The notes: generated from the sequence alone by a model not told the origin. 64,000 bases of DNA from a virus (IMGVR_UViG_3300046692_000144:85621-149620), one strand, 5' to 3'; counted from the first letter of the stretch, positions 49,266 through 58,157 are shown. Translations and numbers: made by a program.

Positions 49266-49280
49266 GCACTAAGCACTAAG
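49253..49280 (+). repeat. Four tandem CACTAAG heptamers over the stop codon
   Basis: Exact 7-base unit repeated four times at the end of the gene; the stop codon TAA falls in the second unit. Probably slipped-strand growth; likely neutral. Confidence 0.95.
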
Positions 49281-49290
49281 TAACAAAGAA

Positions 49291-49318
49291 AAGCCCCGAC
49301 TTCTGTCAGGGCTTTTTA
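49291..49318 (+). terminator. Intrinsic terminator (copy 1 of identical pair)
   Basis: AAGCCCCGAC-TTCT-GTCAGGGCTTTTTAG. The same sequence, with flanking AACAAAGAA, follows the next gene. Confidence 0.9.
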
Positions 49319-49341
49319 GCCTATCAACACGCTCAGTAAGT

Positions 49342-49372
49342 TTCAATTTCAATACATCAGAATCGGTATAAG
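49342..49372 (+). promoter_or_regulatory. Early-class promoter, TTCAAT-N19-TATAAG, with leader hairpin
   Basis: TTCAAT 49342-49347, TATAAG 49367-49372; GAAAG-AATATA-CTTTC forms the leader hairpin. Confidence 0.78.
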
Positions 49373-49428
49373 TAAAGTACAGAAAGAATATACTTTCTCA
49401 ATCATAACTAATAGAAGAGACCTTTGAC

Positions 49429-49884
49429 ATGAACAAATATAGCCAAGAAGTACAAAACATCCTGCGTACATTCTTCATGGAACTGAACGCAAACCGTTCT
49501 GCAATGGCGAACATGGGCCAATCCCTGAGTGCCGAACTGGACGCTGAAGTTAAAACCCCTGAGGTGTTCCTCAAGGAAATCTTGAGTACCGTAAAAACGT
49601 TAACTTCGGTTACTTCCAAAGTTGCTCACGGGCTGCAAGAGCTTAATATGGACTTGCAGGATGCAGGCGAGCTGTGTGACGTCATGGAGTGGGATGAAGA
49701 TCTCTGTGCAAAACTCGACGACGATCTGGTAGCCACTCGTAATGAGTACCTGTTGTTCAAGGAAGACCTGGAATCCGGGTACAAAGAAAATTACGGAAAA
49801 GATGCTGATCCCCTCATGGTGTACTTGACCGAAACCGGGAAACTTGAATACTTCTTCGAGCTACTCAGTAACCCGGAAGCGTAA
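49429..49884 (+). CDS. Early protein, third of three related genes
   Basis: 151 residues, acidic helical. N-terminal helix (YSQEVQNILRTFFMELN) and C-terminal YGKDADPLMVYL ... LEYFFELLS parallel the two genes before it (YGPKAMEKAL, YGDRARTILME). Same GAGACCTT leader. Function unknown. Confidence 0.65.
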   Translation: MNKYSQEVQNILRTFFMELNANRSAMANMGQSLSAELDAEVKTPEVFLKEILSTVKTLTSVTSKVAHGLQELNMDLQDAGELCDVMEWDEDLCAKLDDDLVATRNEYLLFKEDLESGYKENYGKDADPLMVYLTETGKLEYFFELLSNPEA

Positions 49885-49891
49885 CAAAGAA

Positions 49892-49919
49892 AAGCCCCGA
49901 CTTCTGTCAGGGCTTTTTA
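49892..49919 (+). terminator. Intrinsic terminator (copy 2 of identical pair)
   Basis: Same stem and tail as 49291-49318; the converging RNAP beta' gene ends seven bases further on. Confidence 0.9.
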
Positions 49920-49925
49920 GCTTCC

Positions 49926-51077
49926 TCATTTTTTAAGTGAGATGGTGATCGGTGTATTCTCGTCCACCGTACCCGCCTTGAGTGCTGCAAGGACGTGCTC
50001 TTCACTTTCAAAGTGCTGGGGCTTTTTGTCCATATCCGCTTCAGTCAAGTGAACCGAACCAAGGATAGCTTCGTGGCCAGGTGCAATCAGAGATTCCCCG
50101 TAACCCATACGGGCGTCGTAGATCTGCTTCGAAGGCATGAGCTTATCTCGTGCTTCTTTAACCGCAGCAGGACCCATAGGCAAGAACAAGGACAATGCGT
50201 CACCGTCGTAGTCCCCTGCGAACATTGGTAGGTGCAGAGGGTTTACACCAATGGAGTTACCTTCAACCGGAACTGGGAAGAACGCCGAGATGTTGGACTT
50301 CATCAGAGTAGGGTTACGGTTGGCAATGATCGGAACTTCTTTGATGATCTTACCGAATGAAGAAGTAGCCGAATCGTTTCGCTCACTGTACGCCTTCTCA
50401 GCGTTCATGTACGAGTGACCTTGACGGGTCATATCTCGAATGACGTGAAATTTGTACATGGACCAAAGTGTATCTTTCGGAATCGCCATCTCGTTGAAGC
50501 CAAGACGTGGTTCAGCATAGATAGTGCCTCGACCCGAGAAGTCCTGTTTCTTACTCAAAATCTTGCTGTGGAAGAGACCCGCCTTTGGCGAACCTTTACC
50601 AGCAATCTGAACCAGCAACCCTTTTAGATCACGGCCACGAGAGTTAGGGGAGATAGGGTCACCCAAACCAACAACTGCTTTCAGACCGTTGTACATCTCC
50701 TTCCGAGCATTGACCAGCATAGTAGATTCGTCCGGCAAAACGCCTTTCAAACCTTTGAAGGTCTCGTTTGAAACGATGTGGTCACGGTAGAGCTGGTTGA
50801 CGTCAGAGTATTCAAGACGGCCTCCGCCCTGAACCATCATAGGACGAGTAACGGGAGGAACCACTGCTACGTTGCGAACAACGTAGGCTTGGTCCGGGGT
50901 AACGCCCATTTTCTTAAGGCCCGCAAGATACTTGATCTTCTTAATGGCCTTGTCTCTTTTAGCTACCGAAGTAGCATGCACTGCTTCATGTGAGTTGTCT
51001 TTCAAACTCTGGTCAATGTTGATTGCACCAAGGAGGGCCTCAAAGGCCGCTCCCCCCATCAGTACTGGTTCTGTCAC
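49926..51077 (-). CDS. RNA polymerase beta' subunit, N-terminal half (catalytic)
   Basis: 383 residues. The catalytic magnesium motif is FAGDYDGDALS (residues 287-297), equivalent to NADFDGDQM. Before it are KQDFSGRGTI (177-186, like VDYSGRSVI) and ANRNPTLMKSNISAF (252-266, like NRAPTLHRLGIQAF), and after it the region leading to the break. Its ATG overlaps the stop of the beta gene by four bases. The protein ends at residue 383, after the active-site half; the rest is encoded at 42831-44651. Confidence 0.93.
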   Translation of the reverse strand: MTEPVLMGGAAFEALLGAINIDQSLKDNSHEAVHATSVAKRDKAIKKIKYLAGLKKMGVTPDQAYVVRNVAVVPPVTRPMMVQGGGRLEYSDVNQLYRDHIVSNETFKGLKGVLPDESTMLVNARKEMYNGLKAVVGLGDPISPNSRGRDLKGLLVQIAGKGSPKAGLFHSKILSKKQDFSGRGTIYAEPRLGFNEMAIPKDTLWSMYKFHVIRDMTRQGHSYMNAEKAYSERNDSATSSFGKIIKEVPIIANRNPTLMKSNISAFFPVPVEGNSIGVNPLHLPMFAGDYDGDALSLFLPMGPAAVKEARDKLMPSKQIYDARMGYGESLIAPGHEAILGSVHLTEADMDKKPQHFESEEHVLAALKAGTVDENTPITISLKK

Positions 51078-54000
51078 ATCGTCACCTTCTTAATCACCTT
51101 ACTGTCGTCACCATGGGTAACAAGATGGAACTCTTTGTCCCCTACCTTTTTCAGACCGAGTTCACCAGAAGCGAGCTTGTCGAATTCAGTAGATGTTAGA
51201 CCTGTAAGGTGCTTAACCGCGTTCTCGAAGACTGGGTTTACGACAGGCTCTGCAAGCTTGTAGTGTCCCCACTTCTGACCACGAATACCACCAGTGATAC
51301 TCATGTCGAACAGACCGCCTTCTTCTGGCTCCATGTTCTTGGCAGCAACGAAGTCAGCGTTCTTGATCTCACCGTTGCTCATCTCAAGTATGTCTTTGTC
51401 CATGAGAGGAGAGGCAGTGATGTGTTCGCTATCCACGTTTACCTTGACGCCAGAACCATGCAGGTAGTCGATGAACTTCTTAGTAGCAAAGGTAGTGTCC
51501 GGCTTAGGCAGAGGCTGACCGCGCAGAAACTTTGTCCAGTACTCCGAGTTTTCTTGAGACTTGGAAGTACCGATTTCTTGCAGGTTGTGGTTTGCACCTG
51601 AGCCCAGCAGACCGAGGAACTCCATGTAACCAACAGACTTCGAACCTTCGTGACCACCCTTGGTAGGTTGGAGTACGTTGTCGTAGCCACCCACGTTACG
51701 AGCCGACAAGTTCTGGTCAGTAGTCTTATAGAGTTTCATCATGTACTGAGGACCGGCCAGGACTTTTGGATAAGTCTTGCCATTCTCAGGATCTACTACT
51801 TCATCCGTGTCGCTCAACCCATGCGCTTTCAGTTCGTCAGTCAACTCTTGAACGTTGGAGTTCTTCGAGAAGTTGTGAACTAGGTACGGAGAACCTTTCT
51901 TACGAGCAATCTTCGCCGCAGCTACTTCCATCAACTGACCAAGGTTTACCCGGCTGGTTACAGAGGCAGGGTTGAGCAAGAGATCGTATGGCTTACCGGT
52001 TTCTTTGTTGTATGGCATTTTCTCATCTGGCAGGATAAGAGACACGATACCTTTGTTACCATGCATACCAGTCAGCTTGTCACCGATTTCCAGTTGCTTA
52101 ACTGCACGAAGAATTACACGAATCTCTTTGGCATCGACGTGACGGTCAACTACCTCAGCAGGGTCATCGTAGCCCCACAGATCTGCGTTAACACGGTAAG
52201 GGTTAACCAGTGTCTTATGTAGACGTCCAAGCATACGGTCTTCAGCCGTCGGCTCTCTTTTTTCAAGTACCGCATACACCGGGTCTCCGTGTTTCAAGAT
52301 AGAGCCCACGGTTGCAACGCCTTGTTCATCCAAGTGGCTCAGTTGTTCTGCTGTGAACTTACCTGGGAAGTAACGTTTAAGCAATGATTTACGAGGAACG
52401 GAGTACTCCATGATGTTGTAATCGACTTTGTATGCGTGATGGCTAGACAAGCTATCAGAGGCAGTCTGGGAGATTACCAATCCGTCTTCGTGGTTGAAGC
52501 CCTTGTAAGGGATGTAGGCGACGTCCAGGTTCCTACCTAGGGCAAGGACACCATTCTTAGTGTAGTTGTTCTCAGCGACGATCTGGCCTGCCTTCACGGC
52601 CTCACCAACCGCAACGTGAGGAGCCTCGTCATCCAGGAAACCTTTCATGTTGAACGGAAGGTTCTTAACAAGGTTCACTTTGTGGACGGTTCCGGTGCTG
52701 CTCTCAATATGAACTTCAGTAGGGGTGATCTTGCGAATAGTGCCGTCTACTGGGGATTTCGTACTGAACACATTAGCGATAGACTTCACAAAGGAAGTGC
52801 CGCTACCGGTAGCAGTCTGAACCAAAGGCTCTTCACGATTAACCAAAGACAGCGCCTGAGGAATAGCCTTACCAGCCATGGTCAGACGACCCGGGTGGTT
52901 ACTGTTCAGGAACGGTACAAGGTTAGTAGTTACGGTGTACAGGCTGTTACCACTTGCAAACCAATACTGTACCTTGCTCCGATCAACTTCAGAAAGTACG
53001 CCATGGTCTTGGGCCTGAACTCTGGCCTTGCCCTCTTGGTTTGGGAAGCCAACGACCGAGGTCATCAAATCGTGAACAGAGAGAGTGTGCTTCCCACCCT
53101 TGTTATCTACGACCGTCGAGTAAAGAGTTCCGTAATCGTCGCGATGAGCAGAAATTGTAAAGCGTAGATCAACACCAGCGTGATCAGACTCAGGAGTACG
53201 ACTAGGGTCAAGAATCCCAGTATGAGACGCATCGATATTTCGAGCAGATTTAGGAACGGCTCGAATATTGGAAATACCACCTTCTTGAGCGCCAAGAACC
53301 GTAACCTTGCCCACGTTCTCAATCGATTCGATAGCATTGGTTTCCTCCGGGGTGGATACCAGGGTGGATTTCAGGATGTAGTCTTGGTAGATCTTGTTGA
53401 ACGGCTTGGCAGGAATCACCTTACGGATCTTCGGATCAGCGTGGTCTACACGTTCAAGGTTGAAACCAAGTTTGTTCTTAACCTTAGTAACACTTTCGTG
53501 CTCACGGCCAGTTTCAAAACGACGAGCCAGGAAGTCTGGAAGGTTCTGTACACGCTTGAACTGAAGGCTATCCCGGTTATCTTCCTCACGATCACCACGA
53601 CGTACTGCAACCATGTTGGCCATAGCACGCAACAGGGTCTCATGGGTGATGTTCGAAAAAGGTTTACCAAGAGTGATCTCAGTAGATTTCGCAGAAAGAG
53701 TGGAGCCCGCAAACGCTTCCTGCAAGGCAACGATCATGTCTTCGTACGACAGGGTTTTATCCTGTTTGAACTTGGAAGTCAGTTGACCATACAAAGTCTT
53801 GATTGCTTTCTGTTCTTGTCCTTTTGCAGCCGCAACGTTTCGCTCCCACAATTCTTCCGGGAGGTACTGAAGAATCTCCTTAGGCGAAATGTGAAAGATC
53901 TGCGTGAAGATCGGGGCTACCAGTACACGAGAGGTGGACTTATCCGCATTCAGATAAATCAACTCGTGCTCCGGGTCAAGAGTCAGCGAGAAGCTACGGC

Positions 54001-54430
54001 CTTTCTGGGTGTTGAAGTGAGCCTCCAGTTCTCCGTTTTCCTTGGTGCGAGTAAACACACCAGGACTCAGTTGGAGCTGGTTGGCAACAATGTAGTTGTT
54101 ACCCTTGTAGAGCATCGTGTGCTTCCCAGTAAGGAAGAACGAGTCCATCAAAGGGAAGTCCTTCTCCTTATCGACTACTGCACCAGTGGCCTTATGGATC
54201 ATGGTCAAAGTACCCTTGATAGGGTACGTCAACGATTTGGAACGGAGGATTGCATCCTTCTCATCCTTCTGGTCGAACTCCTTACGGTCCACATGCACAT
54301 CACTCAGGTGAAGCTGATAGTGCTTGTTCTCGATAGGGAAGTGAGACGTCAGCCCATTTACGAGAGCTGCGTCTGCCTTATCATTGATCGACCGTGGATC
54401 AGAGAAAATCGGGTATGGGGTATTCGGCAT
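51074..54430 (-). CDS. RNA polymerase beta subunit, unsplit
   Basis: 1118 residues in one chain. Conserved parts: HEDGLVISQTASDSL (near 655-670), KQLEIGDKLTGMHGNKGIVS (equivalent to GDKMAGRHGNKG), LLNPASVTSRVNLGQLMEVA (like LNPLGVPSRMNIGQ), and the C-terminal GGIRGQKWGHYKLAEPVVNP clamp region. In phiKZ-like phages beta is usually split into two genes, so a full-length beta is noteworthy. Located between portal and beta' genes on the late strand, which suggests a virion-packaged enzyme, though its promoter class cannot be read from sequence. Confidence 0.93.
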   Translation of the reverse strand: MPNTPYPIFSDPRSINDKADAALVNGLTSHFPIENKHYQLHLSDVHVDRKEFDQKDEKDAILRSKSLTYPIKGTLTMIHKATGAVVDKEKDFPLMDSFFLTGKHTMLYKGNNYIVANQLQLSPGVFTRTKENGELEAHFNTQKGRSFSLTLDPEHELIYLNADKSTSRVLVAPIFTQIFHISPKEILQYLPEELWERNVAAAKGQEQKAIKTLYGQLTSKFKQDKTLSYEDMIVALQEAFAGSTLSAKSTEITLGKPFSNITHETLLRAMANMVAVRRGDREEDNRDSLQFKRVQNLPDFLARRFETGREHESVTKVKNKLGFNLERVDHADPKIRKVIPAKPFNKIYQDYILKSTLVSTPEETNAIESIENVGKVTVLGAQEGGISNIRAVPKSARNIDASHTGILDPSRTPESDHAGVDLRFTISAHRDDYGTLYSTVVDNKGGKHTLSVHDLMTSVVGFPNQEGKARVQAQDHGVLSEVDRSKVQYWFASGNSLYTVTTNLVPFLNSNHPGRLTMAGKAIPQALSLVNREEPLVQTATGSGTSFVKSIANVFSTKSPVDGTIRKITPTEVHIESSTGTVHKVNLVKNLPFNMKGFLDDEAPHVAVGEAVKAGQIVAENNYTKNGVLALGRNLDVAYIPYKGFNHEDGLVISQTASDSLSSHHAYKVDYNIMEYSVPRKSLLKRYFPGKFTAEQLSHLDEQGVATVGSILKHGDPVYAVLEKREPTAEDRMLGRLHKTLVNPYRVNADLWGYDDPAEVVDRHVDAKEIRVILRAVKQLEIGDKLTGMHGNKGIVSLILPDEKMPYNKETGKPYDLLLNPASVTSRVNLGQLMEVAAAKIARKKGSPYLVHNFSKNSNVQELTDELKAHGLSDTDEVVDPENGKTYPKVLAGPQYMMKLYKTTDQNLSARNVGGYDNVLQPTKGGHEGSKSVGYMEFLGLLGSGANHNLQEIGTSKSQENSEYWTKFLRGQPLPKPDTTFATKKFIDYLHGSGVKVNVDSEHITASPLMDKDILEMSNGEIKNADFVAAKNMEPEEGGLFDMSITGGIRGQKWGHYKLAEPVVNPVFENAVKHLTGLTSTEFDKLASGELGLKKVGDKEFHLVTHGDDSKVIKKVTM

Positions 54431-54432
54431 GG

Positions 54433-54708
54433 TTAGATTCGTTTCTGATAGTAGCGAAGAACTACGAAGAAGCGTCCTTCGAAAGAATAGGTCTGACGGT
54501 CAGTAAGCACAATATCATCACCACGAAGCCCTACGGTTTCGATACGTTGCAGTTCCAAGGTTTCACTAGGTTCATCTAGGTCCGCCCGGAAGTACTTAAC
54601 TGTGTAACTAGCCGCGATCTCATCTTCGAACTGACGATCTGGGAGCATGGACGGCATAGAAGCCGTCCCGTGCGCCTGTTGCTGTTTGTTCATATCTTTG
54701 TTGTTCAT
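54433..54708 (-). CDS. Small late protein between portal and RNAP beta, unknown
   Basis: 91 residues: Gln/Asn/Met-rich start (NNKDMNKQQQAHGTASMPS), then beta-rich RIETVGLRGDDIVLTD and RFFVVLRYYQKRI. Overlaps the portal stop by four bases. No family recognised. Confidence 0.6.
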   Translation of the reverse strand: MNNKDMNKQQQAHGTASMPSMLPDRQFEDEIAASYTVKYFRADLDEPSETLELQRIETVGLRGDDIVLTDRQTYSFEGRFFVVLRYYQKRI

Positions 54709-56471
54709 TGGTCTTCACCCTGTGGCTTTTCGGATTTTCCAGAGGCCTGCTGACCTGGGCTTCCGCCCTCTTGTCCAGGAGCCTGACCTTGCTGTGCAGC
54801 AATAGCGTTTGCACCTGCGACCTGAATACCCTCAAGCAAAGCACGGATCTTGATGGACATTGCAGGATCTTCTACATCCATCATGCTCAACTGAAGCTCA
54901 ACTTCTTGAGGGTCCATGGCCATGAATTCCATCGCCTGAGTAATACAGGTACGCATGAACTCAGCTTGCTCCGAAGAAGTCTCGGCATTACGAGTAGAGA
55001 TTTTACGAGCAGCAGTCGTAGTAGCCTCACCAGTTTCGATCTGAATTTCGACAGCCATAACTGCACGGTCGATAGCTTCTTTCTTCTGGTTAGCCATCTC
55101 CTCGTCATAGTCCTCACCGATACTATCGAAGAACTTACGCATCGACATCTTGCCCTGAGTAGCCAGGTTGGCAAACATCTGCTGCATAGTAGTGTCATCG
55201 ATCAGCTTGAATTCTTTCAAGGTAACCTTCGCAGGCTCTAGACTCAGATACTGAGACATCTTACCGAACATCCACTCTAGGAGAGAGTTCAGTTGAGCCA
55301 CGTAGGCATCCATGCTGTTTTCCATCAGTCGAAGACCGACAGTAGACGAAGTCCAGTTAGTAGTACCGCTAAGCAACTCACGAGAAACGCCAAGACTCAG
55401 AAGCATCGTTTCTTCAGCCTGCTGGATCTCCTGGTTTACAAGAAGAGCACGGCCTTCGCCAGTAATAGTCCCGTAACCGATAGGGCCAGGAGCAACCACG
55501 ATGTGAGCACCGTCACGCTTGTGCTTCTTAAGTGCCGCCTCCATATTCCCACGGAAGTTACGCATACTCATGCTAACGGATGGATCTGCGGAACCGTTTG
55601 GAAGAGGGTACACGACACGCAATGGGTGCAGGAACTCGGTAGCAATCGATTCGTTAGCCTTGCGCAGAGTCTGTTGATAGAACACAAGACCGAACAAGGA
55701 GATCAGCGGAGGTACTGCAATACCGTTAAGACTGTGGGTAGTCAGTGACGGGGCCTTCAGGTGATAGATACCATCATCATCGAATTTGTAATCTTGGTTC
55801 GACTTAACTGCCTCGATGAACGACCACGGCGTAGACGAAAGGAAAAGCATATCGCCATCAGCAATCTTCCGACGAATCTCATTCGGGATAGAGTAGTAGT
55901 ACTCAGAGCGACCGGTGATCGGATTGTTGTTCACGATGATGTTCAGAGCATCCCACTGGATGATGTTCATATCGCGGATGTCCATAGACTTACGATCGAT
56001 ACGCTGGAAGACACCATTGTGGTTGCAATGAGGGCAAACACCTAGGAACTCGTATTTCTTGAACTTAACAAACCCAGCCTTACGCATCGGGTAGTCAGTC
56101 TCGCACGCAGTACACCGAAGTACGCGAGTGATGGGGTAGTAGATCGAGATGAAGACGTTACCCAGCGTGTGGTAGCCAAACCCAATTTCTTGGAGGTTCT
56201 GGCGGAGACGCAGGCACTTGAATACTTCTTTGTATTTCTCAGTAGTAGTCTTTTCTTTCGAATCAACGACAAAGTCAGTGATCGGATAGGACGACAGCTT
56301 CCTGATTACCTCAGTGGTAGTCGGGGACTGAGTGGTGATGTACTTCGACCAACGAATGACGTCGTGTAGGTTCCTTGGCAGGAACTGGTTGGCAACAGTG
56401 AACCACGGGCTAGGAGTCTGCCCGGCATTCATAGTATTGCCGAAGGAGGGATTTAGGTAATCAGTGCTCAT
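54705..56471 (-). CDS. Portal protein with internal zinc-knuckle
   Basis: 588 residues. Portal features: the N-terminal wing, DMLFLSSTPWSFIEA and a central GLRLMENSMDAYVAQLNSL / LEWMFGKMSQYLSLEP helix pair, and a Gln/Gly-rich disordered C-terminus. Unusually, residues about 118-155 hold CTACETDYP ... CPHCNH, a four-Cys zinc-knuckle not normal in portals. First gene of the late operon that continues with RNAP beta and beta'. Confidence 0.85.
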   Translation of the reverse strand: MSTDYLNPSFGNTMNAGQTPSPWFTVANQFLPRNLHDVIRWSKYITTQSPTTTEVIRKLSSYPITDFVVDSKEKTTTEKYKEVFKCLRLRQNLQEIGFGYHTLGNVFISIYYPITRVLRCTACETDYPMRKAGFVKFKKYEFLGVCPHCNHNGVFQRIDRKSMDIRDMNIIQWDALNIIVNNNPITGRSEYYYSIPNEIRRKIADGDMLFLSSTPWSFIEAVKSNQDYKFDDDGIYHLKAPSLTTHSLNGIAVPPLISLFGLVFYQQTLRKANESIATEFLHPLRVVYPLPNGSADPSVSMSMRNFRGNMEAALKKHKRDGAHIVVAPGPIGYGTITGEGRALLVNQEIQQAEETMLLSLGVSRELLSGTTNWTSSTVGLRLMENSMDAYVAQLNSLLEWMFGKMSQYLSLEPAKVTLKEFKLIDDTTMQQMFANLATQGKMSMRKFFDSIGEDYDEEMANQKKEAIDRAVMAVEIQIETGEATTTAARKISTRNAETSSEQAEFMRTCITQAMEFMAMDPQEVELQLSMMDVEDPAMSIKIRALLEGIQVAGANAIAAQQGQAPGQEGGSPGQQASGKSEKPQGEDQ

Positions 56472-56498
56472 TTAGAAGAAGTGTCCTTGATTGATCTC

Positions 56499-56509
56499 GA
56501 TTTTAACGG
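56499..56509 (-). promoter_or_regulatory. Late-class promoter, CCGTTAAAATC
   Basis: Minus-strand motif 28 bases before the portal ATG. Confidence 0.58.
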
Positions 56510-56523
56510 AAAGAAGCCAAGTA

Positions 56524-56554
56524 CTCAATAGCACATATACGTCCCTGGTATAAG
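56524..56554 (+). promoter_or_regulatory. Early-class promoter, CTCAAT-N19-TATAAG
   Basis: CTCAAT 56524-56529, TATAAG 56549-56554, then AGTAGTGCAAGAG. Divergent from the portal promoter. Confidence 0.72.
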
Positions 56555-56603
56555 AGTAGTGCAAGAGAATACTTAACCGCCGACCTTTGGAGCTATAACA
56601 ATT

Positions 56604-57149
56604 ATGGGAGCAGCGGCAAAATCTGGTGATGGGGGGAATAAGGAGTTGGAAGACCTTATCCATCAGCTATCCGACAGGGTCGTGGGGAAGATGATTGTTG
56701 TAAACGGCAAGACGGGTGAACGTTCCCAGATGGTGTCCTTTGATTTTGATGCTCGGGATTCCATCGAAGTAATGTTCGAAGGCGTTCCTCCAGTGGAGGG
56801 GGAGGAAGAAATCTTCACTTATAGCTTTCCGAAAGAATCTGACAATGCTGAGGCTGATCTAGAAATGGCTAGAGATGGATATCGTAAGGGCGGAAACTCC
56901 TCAGCAGAGACTCTGGAGGCTGCCTTAGGCGAGGCGCTTCGGGAAAGCGATCTCGAAAACAGGGAACCTACGTACGAGGATTTCCTTATCAACATTGACA
57001 TTCATTTTGAGGACCTGAGCCAACCAGAGAAAAATAAAGCCATGATCCATGACCTTGATGACTTGCTGGACCTGTACGAAAGCCTCGGTTACTCCGAGGA
57101 GGAAAAGAAGAAGACTAAGAAAGGCTTCTTCTCAAAGATGTTCTCTTAG
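56604..57149 (+). CDS. Early acidic protein, unknown
   Basis: 181 residues, strongly acidic, with a Lys-rich C-terminus (EEKKKTKKGFFSKMFS) that could be an amphipathic membrane-contact tail. ACCTTTGGAGC before the ATG. Single-gene unit ending in a UUCG hairpin next to the second palindromic locus. No family recognised. Confidence 0.65.
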   Translation: MGAAAKSGDGGNKELEDLIHQLSDRVVGKMIVVNGKTGERSQMVSFDFDARDSIEVMFEGVPPVEGEEEIFTYSFPKESDNAEADLEMARDGYRKGGNSSAETLEAALGEALRESDLENREPTYEDFLINIDIHFEDLSQPEKNKAMIHDLDDLLDLYESLGYSEEEKKKTKKGFFSKMFS

Positions 57150-57162
57150 GCAAATAGACATG

Positions 57163-57182
57163 CCGGACCCTTCGGGGTCCGG
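57163..57182 (+). terminator. Stable UUCG hairpin
   Basis: CCGGACCC-TTCG-GGGTCCGG, perfect 8-base stem with a TTCG tetraloop, no T-run. Separates the early gene from the palindromic locus. Confidence 0.75.
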
Positions 57183-57183
57183 T

Positions 57184-57765
57184 TCTAGACAAAACTAGAC
57201 AAAGTCATGTCTACGCTGAGAGGCCCGTCCTAGAGCCTTCTAGACAAAATTTAGACATTTCCAAAAGTTCACGTCTAAGGCATGTCTACGGCTGCAGCCC
57301 AGGTGGGCCGTGGCTTCCAGCCTTTTTTAGACAAAAAGACATGAATTTTCCCCGCACGAGCACCCAGAGCTTGGAAACACGGAAATAAAAAAACAACTCT
57401 GTGATCCGTACCTACGAGCCATAGCCATGTCATGGGTACATTAATATAGTTATAAATATATAAATATATATATGTATGTATATGACTGTCTCCATTTCTG
57501 TTTTTATTTAGTGGAGAATCTGAGCCCCAGTGCTTGTGCCAGGAAAATTCATGTCTAAATGTCTAGCGCACCACTCAAAGCCATACGGGACGTGGCTTAC
57601 AGCCGTAGACATGACTTAGACAAAACTTTTCAGAAATGTCTTAGATTCTGTCTAACCGCTCTAGTCCGGGCCTCTTAGCCTAGACATGGTTTGTCTACGG
57701 CTTAGACATTCCTCTGAAGGCCGCGTAGATCAAGGCCTCGTTCCGCGCGGTGTCTAGATCAATGG
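57184..57765. repeat. Large interrupted palindrome with TAGACA/TGTCTA iterons (copy 2, inverted)
   Basis: Occupies the 670-base gap between 57149 and 57819; no gene inside. It is the reverse complement of the 5.4-kb locus: the AT-rich centre (about 57393-57490) matches the complement of 5620-5715 almost base for base, including CTACGAGCCATAGCCATGTC, while the arms are less well conserved. About 17 copies of TAGACA/TGTCTA. The outer right end (GATCAAGGCCTCGTTCCGCG) matches the complement of 5367-5386. Confidence 0.9.
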
Positions 57766-57818
57766 TTTCAGAGTGGGCATGAGAAGGTGTAAACTAGACC
57801 TCACTAGGAGATCACTAC

Positions 57819-58157
57819 ATGAACTACGACTTTTCCATTGAGAACCCACAGATCAAAGGTTGGCTTAACCGAGAGAACGACCTCGTACCTGTCAGGGAAT
57901 TCGTCTACCTGCATGACCACCCACTGATTCGACCGAACTTCCTTTCCGACATTGAGGTGCTTATTTTTGTCACCGGGCAGCATATGCTTGCTCGCGGTAT
58001 CTCTGGTGCAGCAGGCAAGCGCCTCCTCGCCTTCTCTGAGACGTTTGCCAATCGACTTGAGGTCTTCGTTAGGGAGAAGTCGGAAAACGTCGCTAAGGAG
58101 GTCTTAGAGAGTCTGAGAGAGATCTATCTCCTCTGCGAGAAGATTCGGAAGATGTAA
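57819..58157 (+). CDS. Small protein beside palindromic locus, unknown
   Basis: 112 residues, helical C-terminal half (ETFANRLEVFVREKSENVA). CTAGGAG lies about ten bases before the ATG. Upstream is GTGTAAACTAG, which resembles the late motif rather than the early one, so this plus-strand gene could be an exception. Ends at a strong terminator. Confidence 0.6.
   Translation: MNYDFSIENPQIKGWLNRENDLVPVREFVYLHDHPLIRPNFLSDIEVLIFVTGQHMLARGISGAAGKRLLAFSETFANRLEVFVREKSENVAKEVLESLREIYLLCEKIRKM

Noticed and set aside
53180-54436. 418-codon plus-strand frame opposite RNAP beta
   Set aside because: The minus strand clearly encodes conserved RNAP motifs over this stretch; the opposite frame has no start signal.
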